DNA of 64,000 nt, taken from positions 18,509,934 through 18,573,933 of the forward strand of contig NC_045138.2 in the NCBI RefSeq assembly GCF_008831285.2. Reading direction: 5' to 3'. Origin of the DNA: Nymphaea colorata. Its lineage: Eukaryota; Streptophyta; Magnoliopsida; Nymphaeales; Nymphaeaceae. The notes beneath the pieces are model-generated. The model had not been told where the DNA came from. It did no database searches and saw nothing but the letters and a program-made list of their open reading frames with translations. A program made the translations under genes and the position numbers. Of the stretch, positions 46,738-57,482 are shown one piece after another (position 1 is the stretch's first letter; the number at the start of each line of letters is the position of its first letter).

Positions 46738-47953
46738 GACTATGATAAACTCTTATCATGAGATTGACTTTTCAGGTCTCATTCCAATCATGGACACCCC
46801 TTGTATATACACTCCGGGTGGATAGCAAAAGAGCAGTTCGTCATCCATGAACCTGAGTTTCTTATACTTAGGAAAATTATACATGCAGATGAGAGCAAAT
46901 CGTTAAAAGAAACTCAAGTTATGTTGCCTGTTGACAGTAAGTTTATACGAGAAAACGTATAGGTTGGAACATAAATTACCTATGTCTTCAAAATAAGGCA
47001 CAGCAGTAAAGGAACATCAATTGTTTCAAGGGTTTTCCAAGATTATGGAGATTTTTTCTTCTTTTCTTTTGATCTTTTGCTTTTCAAAATCACTTTTTGA
47101 ATCCTCAATTTAAATCACCTTTTCCAATGGTCACCGTCTTTCTTTTGCGTTTTTCTCTCCTATGTTCATCTTTCAGCGCTTTATTTCTCTCTCTTAAGGT
47201 GCACATACTATCTAAATTCGCCTCTCAAAGCCTTTCTCTTTTTTTTTTCGTTAAAAGATCGATCTTCCCATAAAGGTCCATACTTTAGTGACAATTATGC
47301 CTTTTAGATTGATTTTAGTATTTGCACCTTGGCCAGAGAGGCAGGCGTCAGTCTCCGGCCAACCGGTTGATCGTCCGAGCACTGGTATCATTGCAATCCT
47401 CCCCAAGAAAAAAAAGTTTGTGCGGTCTGCGAGGAAGCTTGAGGCCGCGGGAGTCATCTTCAAGAAGTTAAAGGATAGCAATAACGTGTTCCACCTGAGC
47501 TTCAGTGGGGGAGTTCTCTCCCTCCCTGAGTTCGAGCTGAACGAGACATCAGAGGGACTATTGATGAACATGGTGGCCTTCGAGCGAATGCACCCAGAGT
47601 CTGACGGAGGCGTCACGTCCTTCATGTCCTTCATGGATGCTATCATAGACACTGCCGAAGACGTGAGCATTTTGGGAAAGGCAGGAATCGTGACCAATAA
47701 TCTGGGGAGCGATGAGGCGGCTGCCAAAATCTTCAACAAGCTCGGCGTGGTTGAGATGTTTAGTCCCTTTGATAAGGTCCTGGAGGAGGTGGTGACTTAT
47801 GCATCCGCTCCTCACCATGGGTGGCGGGCGCACTTCGAGGATAAATACTTAGCTAACCCGTGGACCATTCTCTCACTCACTGGCGCCCTTTGCCTCTTAT
47901 TTCTAACCGCCCTCCAAACAGTATACACTGTCTTCTCCTATTACCCACACTAA
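45772..47953 (+). CDS. DUF247 (UPF0481) membrane protein, gene B
   Basis: Exon 1 is 45772-46528 (donor ccag|gtaatt) and exon 2 most likely 47319-47953. Exon 1 leaves one base of a codon and both plausible acceptors (before 47319 or before 47337) restore the frame, giving about 463 residues. Motifs: VAIGPYHH at 71-78, LLDGCFLLD at 142-150 and LLENQIP at 187-193, then GGVLSLPEFELNE and a C-terminal membrane segment (ILSLTGALCLLFLTAL). The frame is open from 45604, but a TATA box at 45637 favours the Met at 45772. The acceptor used by A and C (tttgcag) has become 'tttgcac' here, so the exon-2 start is uncertain. The residues after the intron differ completely from A and C. It is most similar in exon 1 to the pseudogene at 27.6 kb. 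Confidence 0.88.
46697..46735. repeat. (AT)n microsatellite in the intron of gene B
   Basis: About 39 bases of AT repeat follow 'ggggc'. It is preceded by 'cagtggcgcagctagaa' (46624), which resembles the tip of a hAT-like MITE. Confidence 0.9.
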
Positions 47954-50060
47954 TAGCTCAGGCAAGTAGAGAAAGGTCTGTTTGCCTATGTGCTACAGTC
48001 GCCAGTGCACAATCTCGCCAAGTAAGAGTTTGTTCTCGCCAAGTAAGAAGCCGTGGGTTGTAAGAGCTCCGCATTAGGCCAGACTGAAAAGGCCTGTCGG
48101 TTGCCAGCTTGGTATTTCTCTTAATTTTGCTTAGCCATTTTATTTTTCAGCTATAATTTTATTTCCATAACATTATAAATTGTGTACCGCTAGTTCTTGT
48201 ATGGTGGTGTTTGCTTATGTTTTGATTTGGTGCACCAATTTGAAGAACAAATTGGATATAGGGCTGCCCGCCTTCACTTTCGTCCACTCGTCTCTCTCTT
48301 TTATTTTTATTTTTATTTATTTTTTTTGCACATGATAAAAGCCTACGTCAAGTCAAATTCCTCTATGGCACCCATTAAATCACCTAGGGGAAAAAAAAAA
48401 AGAAAATTCTCAATCACCTATCAAAGAAAGAGCCACGATTCGGGAAAATAATAACCTAGCTGAATGAAGAAACATGCTTGAAAACTAAGATATATCATAT
48501 CACCCAATGAATTTGGAGCTATTATGAAGAGCACACTTAACTTGCACTATTTTTAGAAATCTGCTCAATTTTGCCAAAATTTACAATAAATATGTCACAT
48601 TCATATAATTTTGTAAATTATCAGAAGAACAAAAATAAAAGAAACAAATTGAGTTCATGGATCAGGTTTGAGGAAATCCATTACGGTAAGGAATTAGAAC
48701 TCGTAACCCTTCCTGCACTTGTGGGTGGCATGCATGCAGCTTCCAAAATCAAGCCGTCGATTCATCGTGCATGAACAAAGGGATTTCCTCATAGCTGAAA
48801 AAGGCAACAAAAAAAGAGCAGGCATTGGCATGAACTAATCGGTAAAAGGGAAGAAAAAGGGAACTGCATGAAAAGCATTAGCACAGACCTAGCATCCTTA
48901 CCCTCTTGATTAGTTCCAGGAGCTCCATAGCCCATGCACACTGCCTCAGCCTCTATCATCATATACAATATAGATTTATTGGAAGGTTGAAGACGAAACG
49001 AAGTTTGTCATGTTGGAGGACGAACAGCAGGTAGCAGTCGAGGAGAAGTCGGAAAAAGTGGGAAGAGAACACTGTCGGAGAAGACGAAACTCCCGTAACT
49101 CTTCAAGAGGAGGAGATTATGAATGCCACCGGCGAACGTGAAACACCGCAGCTGTTACGGCGGAATTTTTTTGCAGAGAGGATGAAAGGCCGCAATATTT
49201 TACCATAAAAAATTCCATCCTTCGTCCATAAAATTTAAAACAAAAAATTCGATGCCCTCTTTCTTTCACGCAATTTTTTCCATGACTACAGGTTTTGTCC
49301 TGGGACGGGGAGGCCCATGCGACTGCTGAAATTGCCGTCGCCGTCTCCCCTTCTTCCTGTACTCAGCTAACTAATTTTCCATTTTTCCGGAAAGCACCTG
49401 CTGCAAGTACGCCGCCATCTGTACAAAAAACCACTTTACAAAGAATAAAATGACAAAAGAAAGATGCTCATTAGGCTCTGAACTAAATCTATACTGAAAC
49501 AATAAAAGCGTGAGGCTCGATCGCCTCTACATAAAAGATTTGAATCCCTGGAAATTTCACACCTAAGATCTCGATCTCCTCTACATAAAAGATTTAAATC
49601 CCTGGAAATTTCACACCTAAGATCTTTATTTTATTTCTGTGCATTGAGAAAAATCAGATTTAAGATCGGAGGGGGAGGGTTTGATCTTGAATCCACTGTT
49701 CTCAAATCGTCGCGATCTCAAATCCAAGGCTGTCAAACATATCCTAAGGGATTGAGACCGACATTTGAGTTGTATCATGAACACAATACAGATGCATCTT
49801 TAATTTTTAGATACATGGTTTTGGTCGCCGTTTATCGTTCTATTTACAACTCATAGATATGTTCTGAACCAAGATATGACAATCGATTGGATAATCTCTT
49901 GATCCAGGTTTAGAATTGCAGCTGCTGGTAAAACTACTTCAAGTTCAGCTTTTGGAGCAAAGAGAGACCAGCTTGTATTGCGATCTGTTTGCAACACTGT
50001 AGTACTGTAAGAAAGTCATAAACCATCTATCGTGAAACATAAATAATTGGATGCACACAC
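47954..50060 (+). repeat. 3' flank module, behind gene B
   Basis: It follows gene B and matches 22178-23760 behind A and, with very high identity from 48640 on, 56013-56389 plus 62052-63090 behind C. At about 48995 it contains the intact site 'gaaggttgaagacgaaac' into which the copia element inserted in the C copy. No gene is recognised on the + strand. Confidence 0.75.
49516..49623 (+). repeat. 54-bp tandem duplication in the 3' flank module
   Basis: Two copies of a 54-base unit starting 'ctcgatcgcctctacataaa' (49516 and 49570). The same doubling is at 62578-62685; the A flank has one copy (23889-23942). Confidence 0.9.
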
Positions 50061-50199
50061 GACCGAGCCGAATAGTGGATATGAACTCTTTGACTTATTT
50101 AACTTTCCATTTTATCAGATGAGAAAATCTATGCTACCACTACAAAGGCAAGCATAATTTGTTAGCTTTCATTAACTCGTTTGATATCTGAAACGAAAA

Positions 50200-50690
50200 A
50201 GGCCAATGCTGATATATGGATGCAAATATTTGAGTTAGCCTCGTTTGAATGGGAGAGAGCAAAAACCTGATTATGATAAGAAAACCATGTTTTGCACATC
50301 ATGCCTCGTTTTTTCCTTGATTGGATGCCAAGATATAGTTTTCGACAAAAATAAATAAATAAATAAGAGTTAATAGAAAATTACATGTAACAACTATGCA
50401 CAGGCCACTTATAATTGGATGGAAAATGGTTGACCTCTCAAACTGCTATTCAATTGCCAGCCAACTACGACTGAAAGTTTTGATTAAATTAAGAAAAAAC
50501 ATACATACTATATTCTAATTTGAATTCCAAATTCGAAATTTTAATCTGATCTGAATCTGGTGAAACGATATTACAGTGAGTGCAAGAAGCACTTTTTTCA
50601 TAGCTACATCTGATCCAAATCTGAATCTGAATCCGATCAATGTTTACTTAAAACTGAATCCAATTCTGATCAATTTTTAAATCCAAATAG
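50200..50690 (+). repeat. Dispersed repeat R2, copy 4
   Basis: This matches 24330-24830 and 13060-13600 ('aaaggccaatgctgatatatgg', 'gattggatgccaagatat', 'ggccacttataattgg'). It is non-coding. Confidence 0.6.
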
Positions 50691-51912
50691 GTAACTTGTT
50701 TCCCATCTTTGTTTCTATTTCATTCTATATCTCTAGTATGACATTCTGTTCTGCGATATTTGAGAAGCACCGTCAATAGCTCAGTGTAGATCCGGAATAA
50801 TCCTTAGCTTCCTCTAAGCATGTATATGAAAAACAAAGATCAGAACGTAGTAGAATTCAAGATTCCCATCGCACATGGTTACGTAGAATTCAAGATTCCC
50901 ATCGCACATGGTTTTCAGGAAAATGTGACACTTGACCAATGGAAGGCCACGGACGTGTAGAGAAAACCCGTCTCTTCTTTTTCGTGCAAGAGTATGATCG
51001 TCACGAAGAACTCTATACACCCTCTTCCCCATTTTATTTGTTTATTGGAGAAAGGAGATGACGGAACCAGTGAAAGGCCACGGACGTGTGGAGGACACGG
51101 GGTCAGGAGAGCCTTTCCTGCTTTTGTTTGTTTAATAAGTGAGATCAAGGCGAGCGACTCTCCCACCTCTTACTCTAAGCCCTCCCCGTATGGCCTGGAT
51201 CTCAAAACACAGCCGGTCCCGACTCTCTCCCTCCTTTTATTATTCAGCCTACATAATTTTATCTTTTAAAAATGGGTCAGTCGTATAAAATTGTAACAAG
51301 ATTCGTCCTTTTCAAAAAAAGACGACAAAAGCGAAAAAGTAAAAAGCCGCATAAGAAGCGCGTACAAAAATGTGGTTTTTAGTGTTTTTTTTCACATTTT
51401 CTAACGCTGCATTTCTATTAACATATTTTTTACATTTTATAGTTGGGATTATTCTTTTGAACTTTTTAAAATTTGTCCACATCTTTCTAAAGTTTTTTCA
51501 CAAAAACACTTTTACTGCATTATGCCCGAAAAAACGTTTTTTGCTTTGGTTTGTGGATAGGTTACATGCATATCGCTAGCAACAAACAGTACATGAGTGT
51601 CCCGGTCTCCGGCTTTTGGCATCATTTGCTCCAAATCTTCTTTGAATTGAACCTTGCGGGCACGGTAGGTTCATAAGAAAGGAACACAAGTTCAGGGCCT
51701 TTTTTTTCACATGGAATGGCCATCTTCATCGGTGACCACATTTTTATTGGAACGAAAGTTTTTTCTACAGCGGTCTTTTTCACATTTTCCTTTTTAAGAT
51801 CGAGAAAAGCCACAGCAATGAGAATGAGAGAAGAGAGAGAAAAGCCATAGAAACTCCTGCAATCCTTCACTCCCCATTCCGTCCCTCCTTCCTTCCCTTC
51901 GTATACAGGACG
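50691..51912. other. Spacer upstream of gene C
   Basis: It contains a 39-base tandem duplication around 'acgtagaattcaagattccca' (50841-50925), a second direct repeat 'ggccacggacgtgt' (50945 and 51078), part of D (51590-51700) and the leader shared with gene A ('ggtgaccacatttttatt', 51732). The last ~200 bases are probably promoter and 5' UTR of gene C. I see no clear TATA box. Confidence 0.4.
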
Positions 51913-53822
51913 ATGGCGGACGAGATTACAACAATCGATATGGATAATGGGGTAGCTACCAGCCATGGTGGCAGTGGCGACCGTGGTGGTTCACGAAAGT
52001 GCATCTTCAAATGGCCTCAGAATCTTGTAAAACGTCTAGGAGAGGACATCCCCCGTGTACCTCAGATGGTAGCGATTGGGCCTTACCACCATTACCAATT
52101 GAACCTACTGCCCATGGAGGCTTATAAAAGGAAAGCGCTCTCCAGAGTGCTCTACTTGTCTGGCGGACTTGAAAATTCCAATTTTGTCGAGGCCCTGAAA
52201 CAAGTGGAGGAGGAGCTCCGCGATCACTACGACGGGCTGGATGCTCGAAGCTGGTCATCCGAATCTTTCATAGAGATGATGCTTCTTGATGGCTGCTTTT
52301 TACTCGACTTTCTTTTCAAACTAGACGAAAAAGTGAAAGGGCGCTTAGACGAGTCCAAACGCAGGGAGCTGCTTTACACCCCTGGCTACGCCGTGCTCAT
52401 CCGGGACATACACTTGCTAGAAAATCAAATTCCTCTTCTCGTGTTGGAGGTGTTGATGAATGTTGCAGGAAAAGAAAATTTACGAATGCCATGGAGAAGA
52501 GGGAAACTGTCCTCTCAAGCCTTGCATTTGTTAAACTTGCAAAGAATGAGCCTCCTGGGTGAGAACCGCTTTCCCAGTCCTCCGCGGTCCACTCTTTTTT
52601 CAGGTAATTAAATGCCTCCATATACATTTTTCTTATATAGCTATTCAATGTTTTCCGGTCATCGTCATCGGGCGCTCCACTCTTCCGGGTAGTTACATGG
52701 CAGGTAGTGAAGGTGGTATGATCCCACTGAAGTTGTAATCTGCCAGGTTCCTGCAACAAACAAAACTTATCCTTAAAAAAGAAACAGGAGTCGTAAGTTG
52801 AAGACTGCATCATGAATCTCTATTCAGTTGTATTTTCCAGCAAATATTGATATTTCCAGTCACTTGTGCAACACACACACACACACCTGCGCAGTGAGAG
52901 AGAGAGTCATGTCACACTTTATCGACGTACGAAAATTTAGTTCCAATAAATATGGTGGATCCTACTCATCATGCTTACGATAAATGCTATGGAAAAACGT
53001 AGGGTGAAAAAACATTAAGGCTGGATTCAAGCCTACCATTAACAGACTCAAAAATCTATTATGTCCTTAAATCAAAAATCTCTTAGATAAAAAGTGATAT
53101 GTTTCTTACCGAATAACTTTTTATTTGCAGCCAGCGCTCGACAGGCAGTTACGCGTATTGTCCGCCGTGTATCTGGGGCGGAGTCAGGGGCAGGTGCTAT
53201 AACGCGTGAAGAGAACCTGCAGGGCGTTGCACTTGATACGCTTTGGACCATCCGTCGAAGGGACAGGTATCTGCGGTCTGCCAAGACGCTTCGCGCATCC
53301 GGAGTGACCTTCAAGAAGAGCAAACCCGAGACCGGCCTGTCGGGCGTGAGGTTTGATAAAGGAGTTCTCTACCTCCCTGAGCTCGTACTGAACGAGGCAT
53401 CAGAGGGAGTGTTGATGAACATGGTGGCCTTCGAGCAAATGCACCCACAGTCTAACAGAGGCATCACGTCCTTCATGTCCTTCATGGTTGCTCTGATAGA
53501 CACTGCCGAAGACGTGAGCATCTTGGGAAATGCAGGAATCGTGACCAATAATCTGGGGAGCGACGAGGCGGCTGCTAAAATCTTCAACAAGCTCGGCGTG
53601 CTTGAGATGTGTAGTCCCTTTTTTGAGGTCATGGAGGAGGTGGTGACTTATGCATCCGTTCCTCACCATGGGTGGTGGGTGCACTTAAAGGATACCTACT
53701 TAGCTAACCCGTGGACCATGCTCTCACTTACTGCCGCTCTGTACCTCTTATTGCTAGCTTCCGTCGAAACGGTATACACTGTCTTGTCCTATTACCACAC
53801 CAATAATGGCTCAGGCAAGTAG
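51913..53822 (+). CDS. DUF247 (UPF0481) membrane protein, gene C
   Basis: Exons 51913-52603 and 53131-53822 with a 527-base GT-AG intron, phase 1 as in gene A; product 460 residues. Same motif order: VAIGPYHH at 53-60, LLDGCFLLDF from 124, LLENQIP, then GVRFDKGVLYLPELVLNE, MNMVAFEQMHP and a C-terminal membrane helix (MLSLTAALYLLLLASV). Start and leader (caggacgATGGCGG) match gene A, the closest paralogue; by eye the two proteins differ at roughly a fifth to a quarter of positions. The linker after the intron is shorter than in A. The intron lacks ~1.57 kb present in A. The copia element lies 2.6 kb downstream and does not disturb the gene. Confidence 0.93.
52707..52750 (-). pseudogene. Truncated LRR receptor exon in the intron of gene C
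   Basis: Same acceptor (gttgcag) and start NLADYNFSGIIPPSL as at 20915-20983, but homology ends after about 44 bases at the junction where 1.57 kb is missing. The two copies show the fragment was in the intron before A and C separated. Confidence 0.5.
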
Positions 53823-54151
53823 AGAGAGGTTTGTTTGGCTAAACCAAGTAAGAGTTTGTTTGGTTAGTCCACATATGAAAGAACTGAATAATCAAGATTT
53901 TTTTTAAAAAAAGTTGATTTTGATAGAGTGGGTTGTAAGAGCTGGGCATTAGGCCAGACTGGTAAAGGCCTGTGCAAGCCCTACTTGCCAGCTTGGTATA
54001 TCTCTTAATTTTGTTTAGCTGTTTTATTTTTCACTTATAATTGTATTTCCGTAAACGTTATAAATTGTGTACTGCTAGTTCTTGTATGGTGTTCGCTTAT
54101 GTTTTGATTTGGTGCAGCAATTTGAAGGACAAATTGGTTATAGGGCTGCTC

Positions 54152-54194
<43 letters not shown>

Positions 54195-54480
54195 CACATG
54201 ATAGAAACCTACCTCAAGTGAAATTCCTCTATGGCACCCATTGAATCACATAGGAAAAAAAAGCAATTAAAATTCTTAATCACCTGTCAAAGAAAAGGAC
54301 ACGATTCGGGAAAATATTAACCTAGCTGAATGAAGAAACATGCTTGAAAACTAAGATATATCATATCACCCAATGAATTTGGAGCTATTATGAAGAGCAC
54401 ACTTAACTTGCGCGATTTTAGAAATTTGCTCAATTTTTCCAAAATTTACAATAAATACATGACAATCATAGAATTTTGTA
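53823..54480 (+). repeat. 3' flank module, behind gene C, first part
   Basis: This matches 47954-48610 behind B and 22178-22720 behind A. It is interrupted at about 54480 and resumes at 56013. Confidence 0.7.
54155..54192. repeat. (AT)n microsatellite
   Basis: About 38 bases of AT repeat replace the T-rich tract found at this place behind genes A and B. Confidence 0.9.
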
Positions 54481-56012
54481 ATTCCGACACATCCAAACCC
54501 TTTGTTCGGCTTCATACCTTATATTTTGTGAAACATTTGAAAAATAAGAAAACGCATGAAGGATTTTGTCTTCCCAAGCGTGTTTGTTTTTCTGCTTCTT
54601 CTGAGGATTTTGTCTTTCTTGTTGTATATTTTTGTAAATTTATTTCGTCCTTTCTCCCAGCTGTTTGCATCCGAATTTGTAGACCAAATTGATCATTTAT
54701 TTTTTAAACTAAAAATGGCATTTCTAAACACAAACCTTAAGTCATGAATGAACTTCGTAAGTAGGAAGGGCACCAGCCTTCACTGTTTTTTGTTCCATGC
54801 TTGGAGCTTCACAATGACATTAGGCTTTTTGGTAGAAAATCATAAAAAACATCTACCAATGGCCCATACCATTGGAGATTCTGATGCTACAGAAATAGCA
54901 CAGCATATAAAAGCCCGAGCCCAGTTTGCCTCCAGTTTGGATACTAGCTTACCTTGGTTAATTTTGCCAAAGTTCATCTGAAAGGCAAGATAAGCTGGAT
55001 TTTATGCCTTTGTACTCGTGATAAAATTATTCATAAAAAAGGGTAGACTGCCGCGACAGTGTAGAAGGACTACTAGCACTGCAGATGTATTGAAGATGAG
55101 TGCACCAAATAAAGAATATGAAATAATTTACTGTTTCCAAGTCGGGCATCTCAGAGGTGAATGCTGCACATAGTCAAACTGCTTAGAACCTGCTAACAAA
55201 CATTCACATTTTCTTGATTTTGTTCCCTTCTTGTACCTAGAATTTTTACAGAAGGACAACAGTGGTAGCTGCTGGTTATTGGCCACAAATACAACATAAA
55301 AACCTGAAGTTATAATGTGGTTTATCCAATTGATATACTCTTCTGACTGAAAAAGAGAAACATTAGGATCAGCTACGCAGGACATTTTGATTCAGACAAT
55401 TGTTGCTTCGTAACCACAGAGCAACCAACCGGTTATACAAGCTGAAAATTACCTTTTAATAAACAACCGCAGACCACCCAAAACTTACCTGTTACCTTTC
55501 AAATATCGGCTAACAAAAAAAAGGAATAGAGGATAACCTACTAAGGGTGCCAAACAAAGCGAAGCATATTCTCAAGAGTTGTTGATATAGCTCATCAAAT
55601 CAGAGACACAAATATTTGTCAAACCCATAACATGTGCAACCAAATTATTGACAAAAATAAATGCATGGCAGTTCATCATAAGTAGGAGTATAAAGAGCAA
55701 CATCAAGGGACCCTCTTGTCCACTGAAGCAAAGCCATCATCAACAGCACTTTTAGTTTGTTGCACGACAATTCATAGATAAAATGGAATAACCAACAGAT
55801 TTTACCTTTGGAAGCAAACGTAATTCAAGCAAACAAAAAGATGCCTCTCTCTATATTCCAATGGAGCCTAGCCTTCGTCATTTTACAATAGTGAAAGGTG
55901 TTAAGGTACGACACTGCAATCAAAGTCAACAAGTCTACTAATCAACTTGTGCAAGGGGCTGATCCAAGTGATTCCACTCAGACAACAAGCATGGAGCACC
56001 TGTGTGACGTAA
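54481..56012. other. Extra 1.5-kb segment in the 3' flank of gene C
   Basis: The B flank runs uninterrupted across this point ('taattttgtaaattatcag' at 48605-48625), so this segment is extra here. 'gtcatgaatgaacttcg' at 54740 matches 22727 behind A, so part of it is ancestral. 55845-56012 matches 39064-39160. The minus-strand frame at 55128-55385 looks coding (separate entry). Confidence 0.45.
55128..55385 (-). pseudogene. Possible coding fragment, unknown protein
   Basis: Minus-strand translation includes SEEYINWINHIITSGFYVVF, ANNQQLPLLSFCKNSRYKKG and TKSRKCECLLAGSKQFDYVQ. A basic, cysteine-containing segment with normal composition suggests a real exon fragment, but I do not recognise the family and see no flanking exons. 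Confidence 0.3.
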
Positions 56013-56389
56013 ATTATCAGAAGAACAAAAATAAAAGAAACAAATTGAGTTCATGAATCAGGTTTGAGGAAATCCATTACGGTAAGGAATTAGAACTCGT
56101 AACCCTTCCTGCACTTGTGGGCGGCATGCATGCAGCTTCCAAAATCAAGCCGTCGATTCATCGTCCATGGACAACGGATTTCCTCATAGCTGAACAAAGC
56201 AACAAAAAACGAGCAGGCATTGGCATGAACTAATCGGTAAAAGGGAAGAAAAAGGGAACTGCATGAAAAGCATTAGCACAGACCTAGCATCCTTACCCTC
56301 TTGATTAGTTCCAGGAGCTCCATAGCCCATGCACACTGCCTCAGCCTCTATCATCATATACAATATAGATTTATTGGAAGGTTGAAGAC
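56013..56389 (+). repeat. 3' flank module, behind gene C, second part
   Basis: This matches 48618-48998 behind B almost base for base. It ends at the copia insertion; the last five bases 'aagac' (56385-56389) are the left target duplication. Confidence 0.8.
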
Positions 56390-56718
56390 TGTTGAAAGTA
56401 ATCGTTTCAGCCAACGCAGCATACTCAATGGCTCCTCTCAATCTTGCCTTTTGAAGCCCATTGAACGTTGAAAGAATTATTACCATTCTCGCTAGTTTCC
56501 TCAATAATCTTTAATCTTGTATGTAAAGTTCATCAAACGTTCATATTGATCAGATATTATATATGCCCTTGTAAATCAAAGAAAAAATAGAAAGAAAGAA
56601 AATAGAGGAAAGCAAAGAGCTGCTGCTCTGGTGTTCTTCGTGGATGTAGGTCTATGAACCGAACCACGTAAAATCTGTGTTTCAATTCTTCGTCTTCCTC
56701 CTCTCTCCCATTTCAACA
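56390..56718 (+). repeat. 5' LTR of the copia element
   Basis: It begins TGTTGAAA and ends TTTCAACA, a perfect 8-base inverted repeat. It contains a TATA-like 'attatatatg' (56553), the likely promoter. Confidence 0.95.
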
Positions 56719-56734
56719 TGGTATCAGAGCCAGG
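56719..56734 (+). other. Primer binding site (tRNA-iMet)
   Basis: 'tggtatcagagccagg' follows the 5' LTR directly and is the standard initiator-Met tRNA complement of plant copia elements. Confidence 0.92.
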
Positions 56735-57482
56735 TTCCACCGTTCCTCTTGTCCATTGCCGGAGATCTAACCGCTGCACCTAATTTCAACAAAAAAGGGT
56801 GTTTTCTGATCAAACCTGATTTTCAGCAACTGGAGGCCGTCTGGTGGGCAGAGACGATTCCGTTAGCTCCTTTCATCTAGCGGGAACAATCTACTGCATT
56901 TTGACGACAATCAAATCAGATCTGCCTAGTTCGCCAGAGCATATTGGAGTTGGGTGAAAATCAGAGGCGCAACAGGAAAACTCTCCACCAGCGTGACTTC
57001 TATTTCTGGCGAGAAGAAAACCTTCACTTATTTTTCCCTGGAGACAGATCTCGGCCAGATCTTTGGAGCGTTCAATACTCATCATCTCAGCAGCCCTCAG
57101 TCCAAATCTCTTATCGTTTGGAGGTCTGGGTGTTTTTTAAGGATTTTTGGAGTAGCAACCTACCCTGGCGTCCCCTGTTCATCGTCTATAGCAGAACCTG
57201 CCCTGCGACTGCAACAGATTGAGGACTTCAAGTGCATCGCGTTTCCTGTAGGGAGCTCGGTTGGAGCTCATCTTTGGGGCGTCTAAACATAACTATCCAA
57301 GGGTGCTGTGGACCGATTTTCAGCGCAATCGGACCTCCGATTGATTTTTAATGAATTTTTGAGTGCGGAGCAAGCCTGTGATCGCTCGATCAGTCCTGTT
57401 CATCAGTGGGTTAAATCCCAATATCCAAAGGAGGAGATAGGAGCGATAGCTGCCACCAGCGTCAATCAGTGCTTGCTTCACC
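56735..57482 (+). other. Untranslated leader of the copia element
   Basis: This lies between the primer site and the gag ATG. Short open frames (for example 56944-57286 and 57308-57685) are not conserved domains and I do not call them genes. Confidence 0.6.

Noticed and set aside
17800-54000. Small secreted cysteine-rich partner genes next to the DUF247 genes
   Set aside because: I looked for short frames with a signal peptide and conserved cysteines between the genes and found none I could support.
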